64,000 bases of DNA from Cryptomeria japonica (lineage: Eukaryota; Streptophyta; Pinopsida; Cupressales; Cupressaceae), in contig NC_081414.1 of assembly GCF_030272615.1 (NCBI RefSeq), positions 817,790,396 to 817,854,395 on the forward strand, in the 5' to 3' direction. Below are positions 48,901 through 61,671 of the stretch, piece by piece (positions within the stretch are counted from its first letter, which is position 1; each line of letters begins with the position of its first letter). The notes under the pieces are model-generated. The model did no database searches. It had not been told where the DNA came from and was given only the letters and a program-made list of their open reading frames with translations. The position numbers and the translations under genes are program-made.

Positions 48901-49898
48901 CTTTTCCAACAATTTGACAAGGCTCATCATAACCCAAATATACTTGTCCAAAATCACCTTGAACATAATCTAGAAAATATTTTCTATGGGGTGTAGCATG
49001 AAATGAAGCCCCAGAATCTATTACCCAGGAATCATTAACATTATCCAAACATAAGATTAAATCATCTTGTAAAGTATTACTTGCAATATTAGCTTCCTTA
49101 CTGTCATTTTCATTTTTGTCTCCTTCTTTTTTTTTGAGACCAACAGTCTTTCTTTAGATGACCAGGCTTTCCGCAGGACCAGCAATCTTTCTTACCTCTA
49201 GATTGAGAGCATCCTTTCTTTGACTTCCCTCGTGACTTCTCATTCCAAGGGCCTTTTCCTCTTTCCTTTGATCTTTCTTTGTTCTCCACATTCAAAACAC
49301 TACTTGATGATGTTGAAGTCTCATCTGTGCTTTTCCTTCACATTTCCTCACTTAGGATAACACCAACAGTATCATCAAATATCAAAGTATTTTTACCAAA
49401 GACAGAGTTACATACAACCATAACCAATTTATTCCATCTTTCTGGCAAAGAACATAAAATCAAGACAGCCCTAACCTCTTCTACAAAGGTATTTTTTACT
49501 AAAGACAATTGACTGGTAATTGTATTAAATTCATTTAAGTGCTCTGCTACAGATCCTCCCTCACTCATTTTCAAATTAAGCAAACACTTCATAAGAAATA
49601 CCTTATTCAGAGCCGAGGGTTTCTCATACAACTTAGCCAATGTCGCCATCAAATCTACAGTTGTTTTTTCTTTTGTTACATTGAATGCTATAGAGGGTGC
49701 AAGGCAGAATCAAATGAATCTCAGTGCCTTTCTATCTAAAATGTCCCACTCTTCATCTGACATTGTGGTTGCTTTCTTTGCCTTTCCTTCCAATGACCAC
49801 CACAAATCCTTTTGATACAGGTAATCCTCCATCTACATTTTCCATAACTGATAATTCTGGTTGTTAAACTTTTCAACCTTGAATTTGGAATCCTCCAT
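45978..49898 (-). pseudogene. Copia-4 gag-pol polyprotein (decayed)
   Basis: The ATG at 49898 gives MEDSKFKVEKFNNQNYQLWK, a Copia Gag start. In order: Gag core (LMATLAKLYEKPSALNKVFL), zinc knuckle CWSCGKPGHLKKDC (49180), protease DSWVIDSGASFHATPHR (49040), integrase zinc domain HHRLGHMSEKGM (48610), catalytic region (SDNGGEYCS near 48225), SERMNRTIMKC (48127), RT with YVDDMLVVGS (46930), and RNase H (STTEAEYVS, HSRTKHIQLRYHFI) ending at 45978. Stops include TAG after LWKM (49835), NM (46735) and DLK (46880), all at family Gln positions, and TGA at family Arg positions. Confidence 0.92.
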
Positions 49899-49958
49899 TG
49901 CTCCCACTCAAATCTGAGAGTCCTGCCAATTTACAGAAAACCTCACTCTAATACCAAT

Positions 49959-50070
49959 TGTTAGGGTTTCAAGCAAATCTAAAGCAAATATGAACTAACA
50001 ATTATATGCAGATTTAAATACAAAAGATAAAGGAATAAAACAGGACATGAATACCACAAAGATTTAACGT
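49959..50070 (-). repeat. Copia-4 5' LTR, outer two-thirds deleted
   Basis: It matches the first about 112 bp of the 3' LTR, up to taacgtggt, and then jumps directly to the target-site duplication. About 255 bp of U3 are missing. The break lies at GGT, shared by the LTR interior and the ggtat duplication. Confidence 0.85.
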
Positions 50071-50075
50071 GGTAT

Positions 50076-51583
50076 GTCTTTCACCTTCGCAACTATGTAT
50101 AAAGGGCCATCGGGTGATGGTTTCACTAGGGTGAAATGTAATACAAGGATCCTTAGGTGTTTCTACCATGTTGACCAAGTTCAGAGCCATAGAAGTGAAT
50201 TCCTTAGAAGAGAAAGAAGGATGTTCAGTTTCAATCATGTTAGAGGTATGAGAAGGCAAAGGATCAGTGAAAATCTTAAGATTTTGTTTAGGAGGAGCTA
50301 CTGATTTATTTTCCTTATCATTCACACATGCCACAGATATAATATTATTATCAATCAAATCTTGAATCTTACTTCTCAATGCAAAACATTTCCCAGTATC
50401 ATGACTAGGATGACGATGAAATTTACAAAAGGAATTGTTATCAAAATAAGGGGATGCAAGCTTAGAAGGATCAACTAGTTTTATAGGAGGAAGTTTAAGA
50501 ACATTTCTTTGTAACAATTGAGACATAATACTATGTAAAGATTCATTCAAAGAAGTAAATTGTCTTTCTCTTTTGAAAAATTTAGAAATAGGAGGCACAC
50601 TTGTTGTAGCATTCACATTGTTGTTGTTGATTGTATAATTGAACTTGATGAAGCCTTTTCTTGGTTTGAACTTTGCGAACAGTTGTTGAACACTCTCCCC
50701 TTTATCACTTGGAGCCATAGGAGTGGATTTTTCCATTTGACTAATAGGCAGTTGATAATTGTGGAGTGTTGCACACAACTACAAAAAGGAAGTAAACTTA
50801 GACAAAAGAAGCTTTTCCCTAATATCTTTTTGAAAATTAGAAATGAAAATTCTTTGAATATAATTATCAGGTACATGAAAAGAAATTTGAGCACACAAAT
50901 GCTTATATCTACCACTAAAATCAGTCAATTTTTCTTTAACACCTTGTTTACAATGCATTAAATCAATCAAAGTGATTTTAGGACCAATGTTATTTTGAAA
51001 TTGTTGGATGAAAGCATTTGCTAGTTGTTGAAAAGAAGTGATAGAACAAGGCAGCAAAGAGAAATACCATTGTAAAGCCTTATCTCTTAGTGTTCTTGTA
51101 AACAGTTTTGCAAGCAATCTTTGATCATAAGCAAAATCAATACACAATGTTTGAAATGTTTTGATATGTGTAAGAGGATCCCCTTTTCTATTATAGATTT
51201 TTAATTGAGGGACCTCCACATGCTTAGGTGGGAGGACTTTAACAATATCAAGAGAAATTGGGCTCGCAACATCAAAGATGGGCACACTAAACTTGGATTG
51301 ACTCATAGAAGCAATTTGTTGATGTAAGGAAGACATGGTTTGAGAAAGATTGTTAATTGTTTCTTCAGTAAAATAAGTGATGTTAGACATAGTTGATTGA
51401 GAAGGTGGTGTGATGTTATTGAAGGAAGGTATGGATTGAGAATAAGGTGGTGGGACATTATGATAAGTAGGCATAGGGGATGATTGTGTAGGAAATGGGA
51501 CACTTAAAGGAGGAACAAAATTGTTGGATCAATTTCCCCCTTGTGTCACATTGATTGGTTGAAGGATAACAAGAATGCTTATT
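50076..51583 (-). pseudogene. Gypsy-like Gag core
   Basis: The minus strand from 51550 reads proline-rich text (NVPPPYSQSIPSF), then the Retrotrans_gag-type domain: VPQLKIYNRKGDPLTHIKTF, LRDKALQWYFSLLP, FIQQFQNN, LMHCKQGVKEKLTDFSGRYK (51230-50870). After a stop at 50779 comes CKFHRHPSHDTGKCFALRSKI (50420), a Gypsy C-x2-H-x4-H-x4-C knuckle. The frame then runs toward the Copia-4 insertion (FIHSCEGE). Gag forms the particle that packages element RNA. Confidence 0.85.
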
Positions 51584-51588
51584 GAAGA

Positions 51589-52107
51589 TGAAAGGAAATA
51601 AAAGAGCAAGGAAAGGAAAAATAATCCAAGAAAGTTTATGATGAAGTAATTGTTACCATGAGAAAAGCAAAGACCTTGGAGCATCACCCAAATGTGAAGA
51701 AGGAGGCACAAGAACTTGTGAAAGGGGAAAAGCAAAGAAAAACCCCTTGTGATATTATGAATGAGGCAATGCCTAAAAATGAGAGAGAGAGAGAGAGAGA
51801 GCAAGAAGCTCTTTACAATATTGTCATTAAGAAGAAATGAGAGAGGAGGCATCTCTTAAATAGAGATGAGGAGAGGAGTTACAAAGTAACTCCCAAATCT
51901 ATGAATGCCACCATTCATAAAATGTGTGTGCCATGTGTCCACATCCTCTTATGGAGGAAATCTAATATTCCTTAATAAAGGAAAATAAAAGAAATGACTT
52001 GTCCTCACACATGTACTAGAGGACAAATTACATGTAGGAATTCCAAAGGAATATCCTAAACTAAATAAAAATAAACCTAAGCTAAGTAAAGATTAAATAT
52101 TCTAACA
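51589..52107 (-). repeat. Copia-5 3' LTR
   Basis: 519 bp, starting tgaaaggaaataaaagagc and ending tattctaaca in plus-strand reading. It contains a (GA)n stretch at 51779-51801 that is shorter in the other LTR. Confidence 0.95.
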
Positions 52108-52114
52108 CCCCCCC

Positions 52115-55100
52115 TTAAGCTTTACTTGGGGAGCTTACATCAAACCCTTCAATGGGTTGTAATCCAAGATTTTTACAATGAAATTGGAATTTTTCTTTAC
52201 AAAGTGGCTTGGTCAAAATATCTGCAACTTGGTCTTCCCCCTTGCAATAGAGGAGTGAAACTTGCTTGTCTTCAATTTGTTCTCTAATAAAGTGGTGTTG
52301 GAGAGCAATGTGTTTTGTCCTTGCATGGAAAACTGGATTTTTAGCCAAGGCAATGGCACTTTGGTTGTCACAATACAATGGAGTTGGTTTGTGTTGAGGT
52401 AGACCCAAATCTTCAAGTAGTCTTCTAAGCCACAAGACTTCTTTGGAAGCATTAGTGCATCCTTTGTACTCAGCTTCAGTGGATCCAAGAGAGGTAGATT
52501 GTTGCTTTTTACTATTCCAAGAAATTGCTCCTGAACCAACAAAAAAACAATAACCACAAGTAGATTTCCCATCATTGGGATCTCCACCTAGATCGGAATC
52601 AGTAAAACCTTTTAAAGTAAAATCAGAATTTGCATCATAAAACAAACCTACATTAATTGTTCCTTTAATATATCTTAAAATTCTTTTAGCAACTTTAAAG
52701 TGTGTTTGTTGAGGTTTAGACATGAATCTTGAAACCAAACCAACACTATAAGCAATATCTGGCCTAGTAAGAGTTAAATAATTTAAACTTCCAACTAATT
52801 GTCTATACAAAGTAGGATCAACAAGAGGAGTTTGCATATCAAGCATTAACTTAGTGCCTAATTCAATAGGAATTGAAACATGATGAGCATCATTCATTTT
52901 AAACTTTTCTATGAGATCTTGAGCATATTTACTTTGTGATAAGAAAATTCCTTTAGAGGTTTGCCAAATTTGCATTCCTAAGAAATAATGTAAAAGACCT
53001 AAATCAGTCATTTGAAATTTTTGATTAAGTTGAAACTTAATATCAGAAATCAAAGTATTGGAACTTGAAGTAAGAATCAAATCATCTACATACAAGATAA
53101 TAATTATAATATCATCTTGACTATGTTTAATATACAAGTTAGGATCATTTTTACTTCTAATAAAGCCTTGAGAAAGAAAGAATTCATTAATCTTTGAATA
53201 CCACTCCCTAGGAGATTGCTTTAATCCATAAATTGATTTCTTTAATTTACAAACTAAGTGTGCATTACCTTATTTAATAAAACCAGGAGGTTGAGACATA
53301 TAAATTTCCTCGTGTAAATCACCATTAAGAAAAGCACTTTTAACATCCATTTGGTGAATAGGCCAATTCATTCTAGAAGCTAAAGCAAGCACAAGTTTAA
53401 TTGTAGGCATTTTAGCAATAGGAGCAAAAGTTTCATTATAATCTAAGCCTTCAATTTGAGAAAAACCTCTAGCAACTAATCTAGCTTTAAATTTACTAAC
53501 TTGATTATTAGCATTCAATTTAGTTTTATAAAGCCACTTGCAAGAAACAAGATTTTTACCATGAGGCAAGGGAACTAAATCCCAAGTTTGGTTAGAAATT
53601 AGAGTATCATATTCTTCCTTCATTGCTTTTTGCCAATGTGGTTGATTTTTAGCTTGATCAAATGTTTTAGGATCATTAGAATTCATAATAGTAGTCATTA
53701 AAGCATAATTACAATAATTAACTCTCCTAGCTTGAAGTTTATCCATTCTAGCTAAGTATTCATCACTATCTTGAATTAAAGATTTAAACCATTTAGGTAT
53801 TCTTTTAGAAGTAATGAATTCATCACTAGAAGAGGAGTCATGAGGAGTAGAGTTATTATTATCATCATCACTATCACTAGAAGGAATAGAAAGAGATGCA
53901 TGAGGAGTAGGGTTAAGAGAAGGAGGTTGGTCCTCCACAAGCACAACTTTGGTTTGACCAAGTTCATCATCCTTCACTTTAGAACAATCATGAATGCCCT
54001 TTTCTGCAATACAAACATCTCTTGCAACTTTTACCTTGTTAGTAATAGGATTGTAAACTCTATAACCTTTAGTATTTTCATCATAACCAACAAAAATAAA
54101 AGGAGAAGATTTAGCATCTAATTTTTTCCTTTTCTCCTTAGGTTTGTGAACATAAGCTATGGAACCAAAAATTCTTAAATTCTGCAAATTAGGCTTTCTA
54201 CCAGACCAAGCTTCTTCAGGAGTTTTATCCTTTAAGGCTTTGGTAGGTGTTCTATTAATTAAATATGTTGCACAAGCCATAGCTTCAGCCCAAAACTTGT
54301 AATCCATATTTTTAGCATGCAATAAACATCTAGCCATTTCAACAATTGTCCTATGCTTCCGTTCTGCCACACCATTTTGTTGTGGTGTATAAGGAATGGT
54401 AAGCTCATGTTTAATTCCAAAAGATTTTAAATAAGCATTAAATGCATTATTGACATATTCTCTTCCATTGTCAGTACGAAGAATCTTAATTTTAGAACCA
54501 GATTGCCTTTCTACAAACATATGAAATTCAGTAAAAATATCAAGCACTTGATCCTTACTATGAAGGAAATATATCCATGTTCTTCTGGAAAAATCATCTA
54601 CAAAGGTAAGTGCATACCTTGAACCTTGGATGGAGGGATTCTCCATGGGACCCAAGAGATCACTATGAATGAGGTGCAATTTAGTGTATGCCCTCCAAGA
54701 TTGACCATGAGGAAAGGGTTCCCTATGCATCTTACCACTCATGCAACCATTGCAAACAATTTGAGAAGGAACAATAGTAGGCAATCCATCAACCATATTT
54801 GCTTTTTGCATTAGTGAAATATAATCAGAATTGAGATGGCCAAGTCTTTCATGCCATATAGTAAAATCAACAGTAGTAAGCAAAGAATACTTTGGAGGAG
54901 CAAATTCATAGAACTTGAATAAGTTATCACTATCCATTTTAGCAGTAGCAATAACATGATTAGTGTTTGGATCAATGATATAACATATGCCCCTATAAAA
55001 GTTAATCTTATAATCTTGACAAAGTTTAGGAACTGAAATCAAATTTGATTTTAATTCAGGAACATAAAGAACATCATGTAATTTCCCATTAGGAACATTC

Positions 55101-56248
55101 ACATCACCAATAGCTTCAACTTTACAACTATGATTATTAGCTAATTGAACAGGAATATTAGAAGTATCGGGATGCAAAGATTCAAAACATTCTTTATGAG
55201 AAGTAACATGTTGAGATGCACCAGAATCAATAATCCACTCAAGTGGTTGAGAAACATTATAAGTACATGTAAATGCATGACGAGATGAATTACCATTGTT
55301 ATTACCCTTCTTATAATGAGGTTTATGTTGATTATTTTGATTATTTTGATTCATGGGCTTTTTACCATTTTGTTTCTTAAAACAATTATTAGTAATATGT
55401 CCATCTTTCCCACAATATGTGCAATGGGGTCTTGTTTGAGAATTATTCCTTTGATTATTGTGATTATTATTATGATTATTATTATGAGAATTATTATGAT
55501 AGGATTTAGAATGAGATTGATAATTAGAAGATTTGTGATTGTTATGATGATTATTATTATGATTATGATTATGTTTATTATTATTGGATCTAAAATTATT
55601 ATTATGATTTTGATTTTTAGACATAAAAGCATGTTCACTACTTTTAAGAGTACCAAATTGAATTAATTTAGCTTCCTCTTGACGCAATAAATTATGAAAA
55701 ATATCATATGTTAATTGAGTAGCTAAGCTAGGAATAGCAAGTTGAGCATGAATATTCGTAATAAATTGTTGAAATTGACGAGGAAGACATTTTTTAAGAA
55801 TAAGATGAATTAAACGTAAATCAGCAAGAGTAACTCCTAAACCAGTTAATTGACTATTAACAGAATCAAACTTTAATAAGAATTCATCCATAGTTTTAAA
55901 ATCTGTATACCTTAGATCTTCAAGTTGATCTTGAAGTTGAATTTTTCGGGATTCATTTGAGCTATCATAAGTAGTTTTTAAAATTTCCGAAGCTTCATGC
56001 GCTTTTGTACAATTTCCAATTAAAACATACAAATCAGGAACCATTGAAATACCAATTAAACCAAGTGCTTCCTCATTTTGAGCCTTCCATCTATCTAGGT
56101 CGGCTTGAGGAGCAGATGTAGCGGGTTCAAATGTTTTATCAGTCGCAAAATCCAAAAGGTGTTTGAAACGAAAAATAAACGAGACATGTGTTTTCCAAGA
56201 ATGATAATTGGAACTGTTTAATTTAATTTCTAGAATTAATGTAGACAT
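52115..56248 (-). pseudogene. Copia-5 gag-pol polyprotein with a single internal stop
   Basis: MSTLILEIKLNSSNYHSWKT starts Gag, in an open frame of 992 codons to a TAA at 53270. The same frame then continues open to 52115, for about 1377 codons in all. Rough residues: Gag core 1-200, an Asn/His-rich tract 210-270, zinc knuckle CTYCGKDGHITNNC near 275, protease DSGASQH near 341, integrase zinc domain (WHERLGHL) near 466, catalytic HSDLLGP near 528, TDNGREY near 590 and AERKHR near 630, RT from about 886 (NQTWDLVPLP), YVDDLIL near 53090, and RNase H (STEAEYKG, HARTKHIALQHHFI). The TAA falls after PPGFIK in RT. Without it this would be a full-length Copia polyprotein. The other catalytic residues look intact. 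Confidence 0.94.
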
Positions 56249-57373
<1,125 letters not shown>

Positions 57374-58052
57374 TATCAGTGCAGAATCTATCCACTTATC
57401 AGCTCAATATTAGTAAAAATTATTGTTTGTGTATTGAACTCAATGCTGTGGAGAACTGTAAATTATGAACAGTCTTTCCTAGAGGAATCTTTTAACTGGA
57501 TTGATTGCATTAACAGAGTTGATGTTTCTGTTAAAAAAAAATTAATGTCAATGTTTTTTTTTTCTTATATCAGTGTTTGAGCCTCGATACACTTATCATA
57601 CTATATTTGTGCTATAAAAAACTATCTACCCTTCTTAAGAGACCATAAAAATTAATATTGATGCGCAATTGTTTTGGTCTTCACAATGTGAATTCAAGAC
57701 TTATAGCCAGGAGTTAATTTTTTATTTTATTTAACAATAAACTATAAAATATCTAAAACAACTCAAAATGATAACCACGGTATGGTTGAAAGGGACAATA
57801 GAGTCACAGTCCAATGACTGAAAAACAAAACAGATACAATCATATAGGAAGAACAAATTTAAGTTTGAGTTTAATCCTCAACAAATTTAAGTTTAAATAA
57901 AGATTATCCTTTTTATTTATCAATAACACCTGCAAATAAAGATGTTAGGACTGAATGGCAGATTTAAACAAATTGAATCAAAATAGTTGTAAGCAAGAAA
58001 AAAGGTTAAAATCTGCAAGTGAATCCGAAATGAAGTTTAATGATAAATTAGT
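57374..58052. other. leader sequence after the chimera; no gene
   Basis: A direct repeat of 'aatttaatgtcaatgt...tatcagtg' occurs at about 57344-57400 and 57530-57600. Between them is 3'-UTR-like text ending in a run of nine A (57532-57540), which may be a poly(A) tail of the captured transcript. Confidence 0.45.
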
Positions 58053-58207
58053 TTTGGCGGCAAGCCGACCAAATAAATTAAGGAGACTAAGTTTGGTGGT
58101 AAACCTTCCAAACTATGCACACTAAAAAAAATAACTTTGGCGGCAAGCCTTCCAAAGATACAAATTTAAACTAAAAAGGAGGAACTTTGGTGGCAAGCCT
58201 TCCAAAG
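58053..58207 (-). repeat. four stem-loop repeats in the Copia-5 leader
   Basis: tttgg-ygg-yaa-rcc-...-ccaaa units lie at 58053-58073, 58092-58112, 58135-58157 and 58185-58207. Each has TTTGG pairing with CCAAA around an 11-13 nt loop containing ggcaagcc or a variant. They lie 230-390 bp from the primer-binding site, where packaging or dimerisation signals are usual. Confidence 0.7.
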
Positions 58208-58426
58208 CCCTTTTTTAATAAAAAAAACTAACTAGAATAGGAGATTAAACCTGCAGGCAAACTTGTTAACAAGTTTGAAAAAAAAATTAAAATCTGAAAC
58301 CAAAACCTGCACAATAGAAAATATTAGAAAAGAACTTCTTCTCCTCTCAATAATGCCTCCAACAAGGTGAACTCCACTGAATGGTAACCTTCATCAATGT
58401 TAACTTAAAACAAGGATTAGAAACCT

Positions 58427-58438
58427 GCTCTGATACCA
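58427..58438 (-). promoter_or_regulatory. Copia-5 primer-binding site, initiator tRNA-Met
   Basis: The minus strand reads TGGTATCAGAGC with no spacer after the 5' LTR end (TTTCA). This is a perfect match to the Copia consensus. Confidence 0.95.
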
Positions 58439-58955
58439 TGAAAGGAAATAAAAGAGCAAGGAAAGGAAAAATAATCCAAGAAAGTTTATGATGAAGTAAT
58501 TGTTACCATGAGAAAAACAAAGGCCTTGGAGCATCACCCAAATGTGAAGAAGGAGGCACAAGAACTTTTGAAAGGGGAAAAGCAAAGAAAAACCCCTTGT
58601 GATATTATGAATGAGGCAATGCCTAAAAATGAGAGAAAGAGAGAGAGAGCAAGAAGCTCTTTACAATATTGTCATTAAGAAGAAATGAGAGAGGAGGCAT
58701 CTCTTAAATAGAGATGAGGAGAGGAGTTACAAAGTAACTCCCAAATCTATGAATTCCACCATTCATAAAATGTGTGTGCCATGTGTCCACATCCTCTTAT
58801 GGAGGAAATCTAATATTCCTTAATAAAGGAAAATAAAAGAAATGACTTGTCCTCACACATGTACTAGAGGACAAATTACATGTAGGAATTCCAAAGGAAT
58901 ATCCTAAACTAAATAAAAATAAACCTAAGCTAAGTAAAGATTAAATATTCTAAAA
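58439..58955 (-). repeat. Copia-5 5' LTR
   Basis: 517 bp, almost identical to 51589-52107. The last bases are taaaa instead of taaca, a point change in the terminal CA. Confidence 0.95.
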
Positions 58956-58960
58956 GAAGA

Positions 58961-59467
58961 CATAGGTAAAGATGGAGGATTGAATGAAGAAGAGGGATCG
59001 CCCCCATGACTAATTGTTGCAAGGATGACATATGGAGTTGAAGTAGCCCTGATATTCGAGGTGAAAGTAGGAACACTAGTCAGAGGAATAGTTAAAGGAA
59101 TAGAAGGATTGACTTGTGTTGAAGGTTGTGAATAACCTAGGGTTTTGACACAACTCTTTATAGGCATGACATTAGAATAAACAATATGAGAAATACCACA
59201 AAGTATATCAATTCCATTCTTATCACTTTGAATCGTACATTTAAGGCCTTCAATTAATGGAAGAGCTTCACTATTAGGGTATTCTTGGGACATCCATTGT
59301 TGAAAGTTATCAAATTGATTCTCCAATTTGGAAAGTTGATCTATGGAGACTCTAGTTAAAGCTTCTTCTTCATCATGGGATTCATCAATGGGATAAATAG
59401 GCACATGATTAGGATGGGAACAATTAACATTGTCCTCATTAAAGAAGTCACCCAAAGTAGGCTCCAT
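58961..59467 (-). pseudogene. Gypsy-like Gag N-terminal region
   Basis: MEPTLGDFFNEDNVNCSHPN at 59467, followed by IDQLSKLENQFDNFQQWMSQ and a Ser/Pro/Thr-rich stretch, open to the Copia-5 junction. After the junction it continues at 51583 with the proline-rich N-terminal flank of the Gag core. It has no recognisable domain of its own. The assignment rests on orientation and junction continuity. Confidence 0.6.
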
Positions 59468-59584
59468 CTCCTCGGTAATTAAACCTTGGGAAGCCTTAAT
59501 TCTAATGCTTCATCTAATGGGGATAGTATAGGTAGGAATAATGGTGGTAAAACTCATGCACTAAAGGGAAAATTTGAATTTTGA

Positions 59585-59900
59585 ATTTTAAATTATAGCA
59601 CTAATACATTTAGCCTAAAATTTTGACAAAGGTTTCCGACGGAGAAGGTATATTGTGATCAAACTTGATTTTTTTTTGAAAAAATGCCCGATTTTGTCGG
59701 AATTCCGACGATAATTCAACATTTGGTTTTGACGTAGAAGGAATTGGCAAAGACATTAGGGTTTTTTTTGAAAAAGTGCCCACGTTCGTTGAAATTCTGA
59801 CGACCACATGCATTACTTAAAAAAAAAAGAAAAGACCAAGTCATTTCATAAATCCCACCTCTTTACAAAATCCCGCCTCTCATTCATCCCACCTCTATAG
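59585..59900 (+). repeat. dispersed repeat, partner of 32670-33000
   Basis: Opposite orientation to the other copy, sharing actaatacattt, gaaggtatattgtgatcaaa and aagaccaagtcatttcataa. It sits where the Gypsy-like element ends, so it may have inserted at or truncated that element. Confidence 0.75.
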
Positions 59901-61350
59901 AGAACCTATGGGTTTAATCGTGGCGGGGAAGATCATTGGTCACTTCCCAAGGAACTGCCTCAAGTAGAGCTGGAACTAAGATTGTTGGAAGCTCTAGAGA
60001 TTTACCACCCTGTAAAATTACAAGGTTGCCCTCATTTCAATCCCTTCCATTATTTTATTGACACGAATCATATTGTTCCCTTTTTTTGAGTTTTGTATGA
60101 AAATAGTGATCATAAACTAAAAAATATTGGCATGGCATGGATGGTGTGTCATTGTGATGCATAGTTTATTTGATAATTTTGTATGCACTTATTTGGTTTT
60201 GCTTGGTGAGGCCAACTTTAATGCAGTAAAAACAATGCTTTGATCACATTCTTGAATATTTATAAATCGAGTCACACTTGAATGTCACCTATAATTGTTA
60301 TGCTACAACTTAATCACATGTCTAGTGGAGTAATAGACGACCTTATTTTGCTAGACGGATTTGACAATTGGGTCATACTATCATGAGTGTCTCCCGTTAC
60401 CATTCCACTATAACATTTTAGACCACAACTATGGGATGCATATGGGACAACTCACTGCTTAAAATTTAAATCAGAATACTTCCACAGCCAAGGGTTTAAA
60501 CTTTAAACCTGTACATATACTATTGCTGTCCATAACCAAGAAATAACTACGAAAACCTAGATGAGCTGTTGTTTCTCAATTTATATGGATATATATGTGT
60601 GTTGGTGTTTCCTACTGGTTCTTAGATGTTCTCTAAAGAACAGTCATATCTTCATTAGTTTACTAATTTGAAAGAAATTAGGAAGGGTCTAGTACCTTGT
60701 AGAGTCACTATAAAAGTTTTAAAAGAAGATTGTGATTTACCTTCCTCTAAATGTGTTACTAGTATAGGGAGATCCTTTGTCCTCTACTTCCTTGATCTTC
60801 TTGAGACCTATTCATTCTTATAGTATGTAGTTCAGTTAATTCAGATATCATACTAAAAACCCCATCTTCATTATTTTCATCATTGATCTTTGAGAACAGA
60901 TTCAAAAAAGTCATATTGTTTATAGAGATATATGTCTTCTTCTACTACACCCCTCCATGATATTGCATTAGTCATGTAGACTAATTTAACAATTGTGTTC
61001 TTACAAGAGCAATTTGAAGTGATGTGGCAAAGCTTGTTGCAAATATAGTAGATTATAGTTTTGGATCGAGGCTTGGGATACTTGCACTTGCAAAGGTAAG
61101 TGTGTTCGGAGCATGAAAATGATGATGATTAAAGGATCACTTACAAAAAAATGAGTTTGTATTTTTTGTGAGAGTAATGCTTGTGAGTAAAGGGCTAACA
61201 ACCAAAGGGGCCAGTTTAAGGAAAGTAAGGATCACAAGACTTGTTTTATTGCTTAGTAAAATTTTGAATATATTTGTTCTGATTGATGAAATGAATTATT
61301 TCAATTTGAGCCATATCAATGAGATGAATCAAATAACAAGTAGCAATAAT
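59901..61350. other. no gene recognised
   Basis: Balanced to AT-rich sequence with stops in all frames. I see no repeat pairs or element ends here. Confidence 0.5.
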
Positions 61351-61671
61351 TGCTGGTGTAATAGGGATATTACCTAGCTACTTCCACTATTAGGTCATTT
61401 TTATGCCTTATCATTTAAGTTTACTTAAGGTATACATAGGATACTTATCACTTTATGTCTCATATCATAAGATTAAGATACTTTCATAATCTTATGATAT
61501 CCTACACATCTCATCTTGACCTATATAATCAAGGGGTTCTATTTATAATCTCATTCATTCATATTGTAAACTTGCATTCATTATTAGGAATATAGTTTAT
61601 TCATGTCATATTGATCTTCTCATTTTGTTGTGCTTTCCATTAGACCTCTAGATCTTGGGTGGCTATCTTCA
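61351..61671 (+). repeat. probable solo LTR related to Copia-2
   Basis: Starts tgctggtgtaata and ends with a tagatcttgg...cttca block, parallel to the Copia-2 LTR (tgttggtgtaatt ... ttgatcttggc...atca). Between them it has a TATA box ctatataatc at 61521, ttcattcatattgtaa (compare attcattgtatgtaac) and aatatagtttattc, all in the same order. No primer-binding site or coding sequence follows and no clean target duplication was found. Confidence 0.6.

Larger units (their letters stand above)
45510..50070 (-). mobile_element. Copia-4 (Tork/Angela-like) inside the Gypsy-like gag-protease
   Basis: The 3' LTR is complete (45510-45880, 371 bp); the 5' LTR is truncated (49959-50070). The target-site duplication is ggtat (45505-45509 and 50071-50075). 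Excising the element with one copy of ggtat rejoins the Gypsy frame as KDIPYRGALVYP. The polypurine tract CCAAGTGGGAGAT precedes the 3' LTR and a mutated tRNA-iMet site (TGGTATTAGAG) follows the 5' LTR. The polyprotein is complete in order but broken by stops. Confidence 0.9.

Noticed and set aside
55316..55666. Isoleucine/methionine-rich plus-strand ORF
   Set aside because: Shadow of the Asn/His-rich tract in the Copia-5 Gag.
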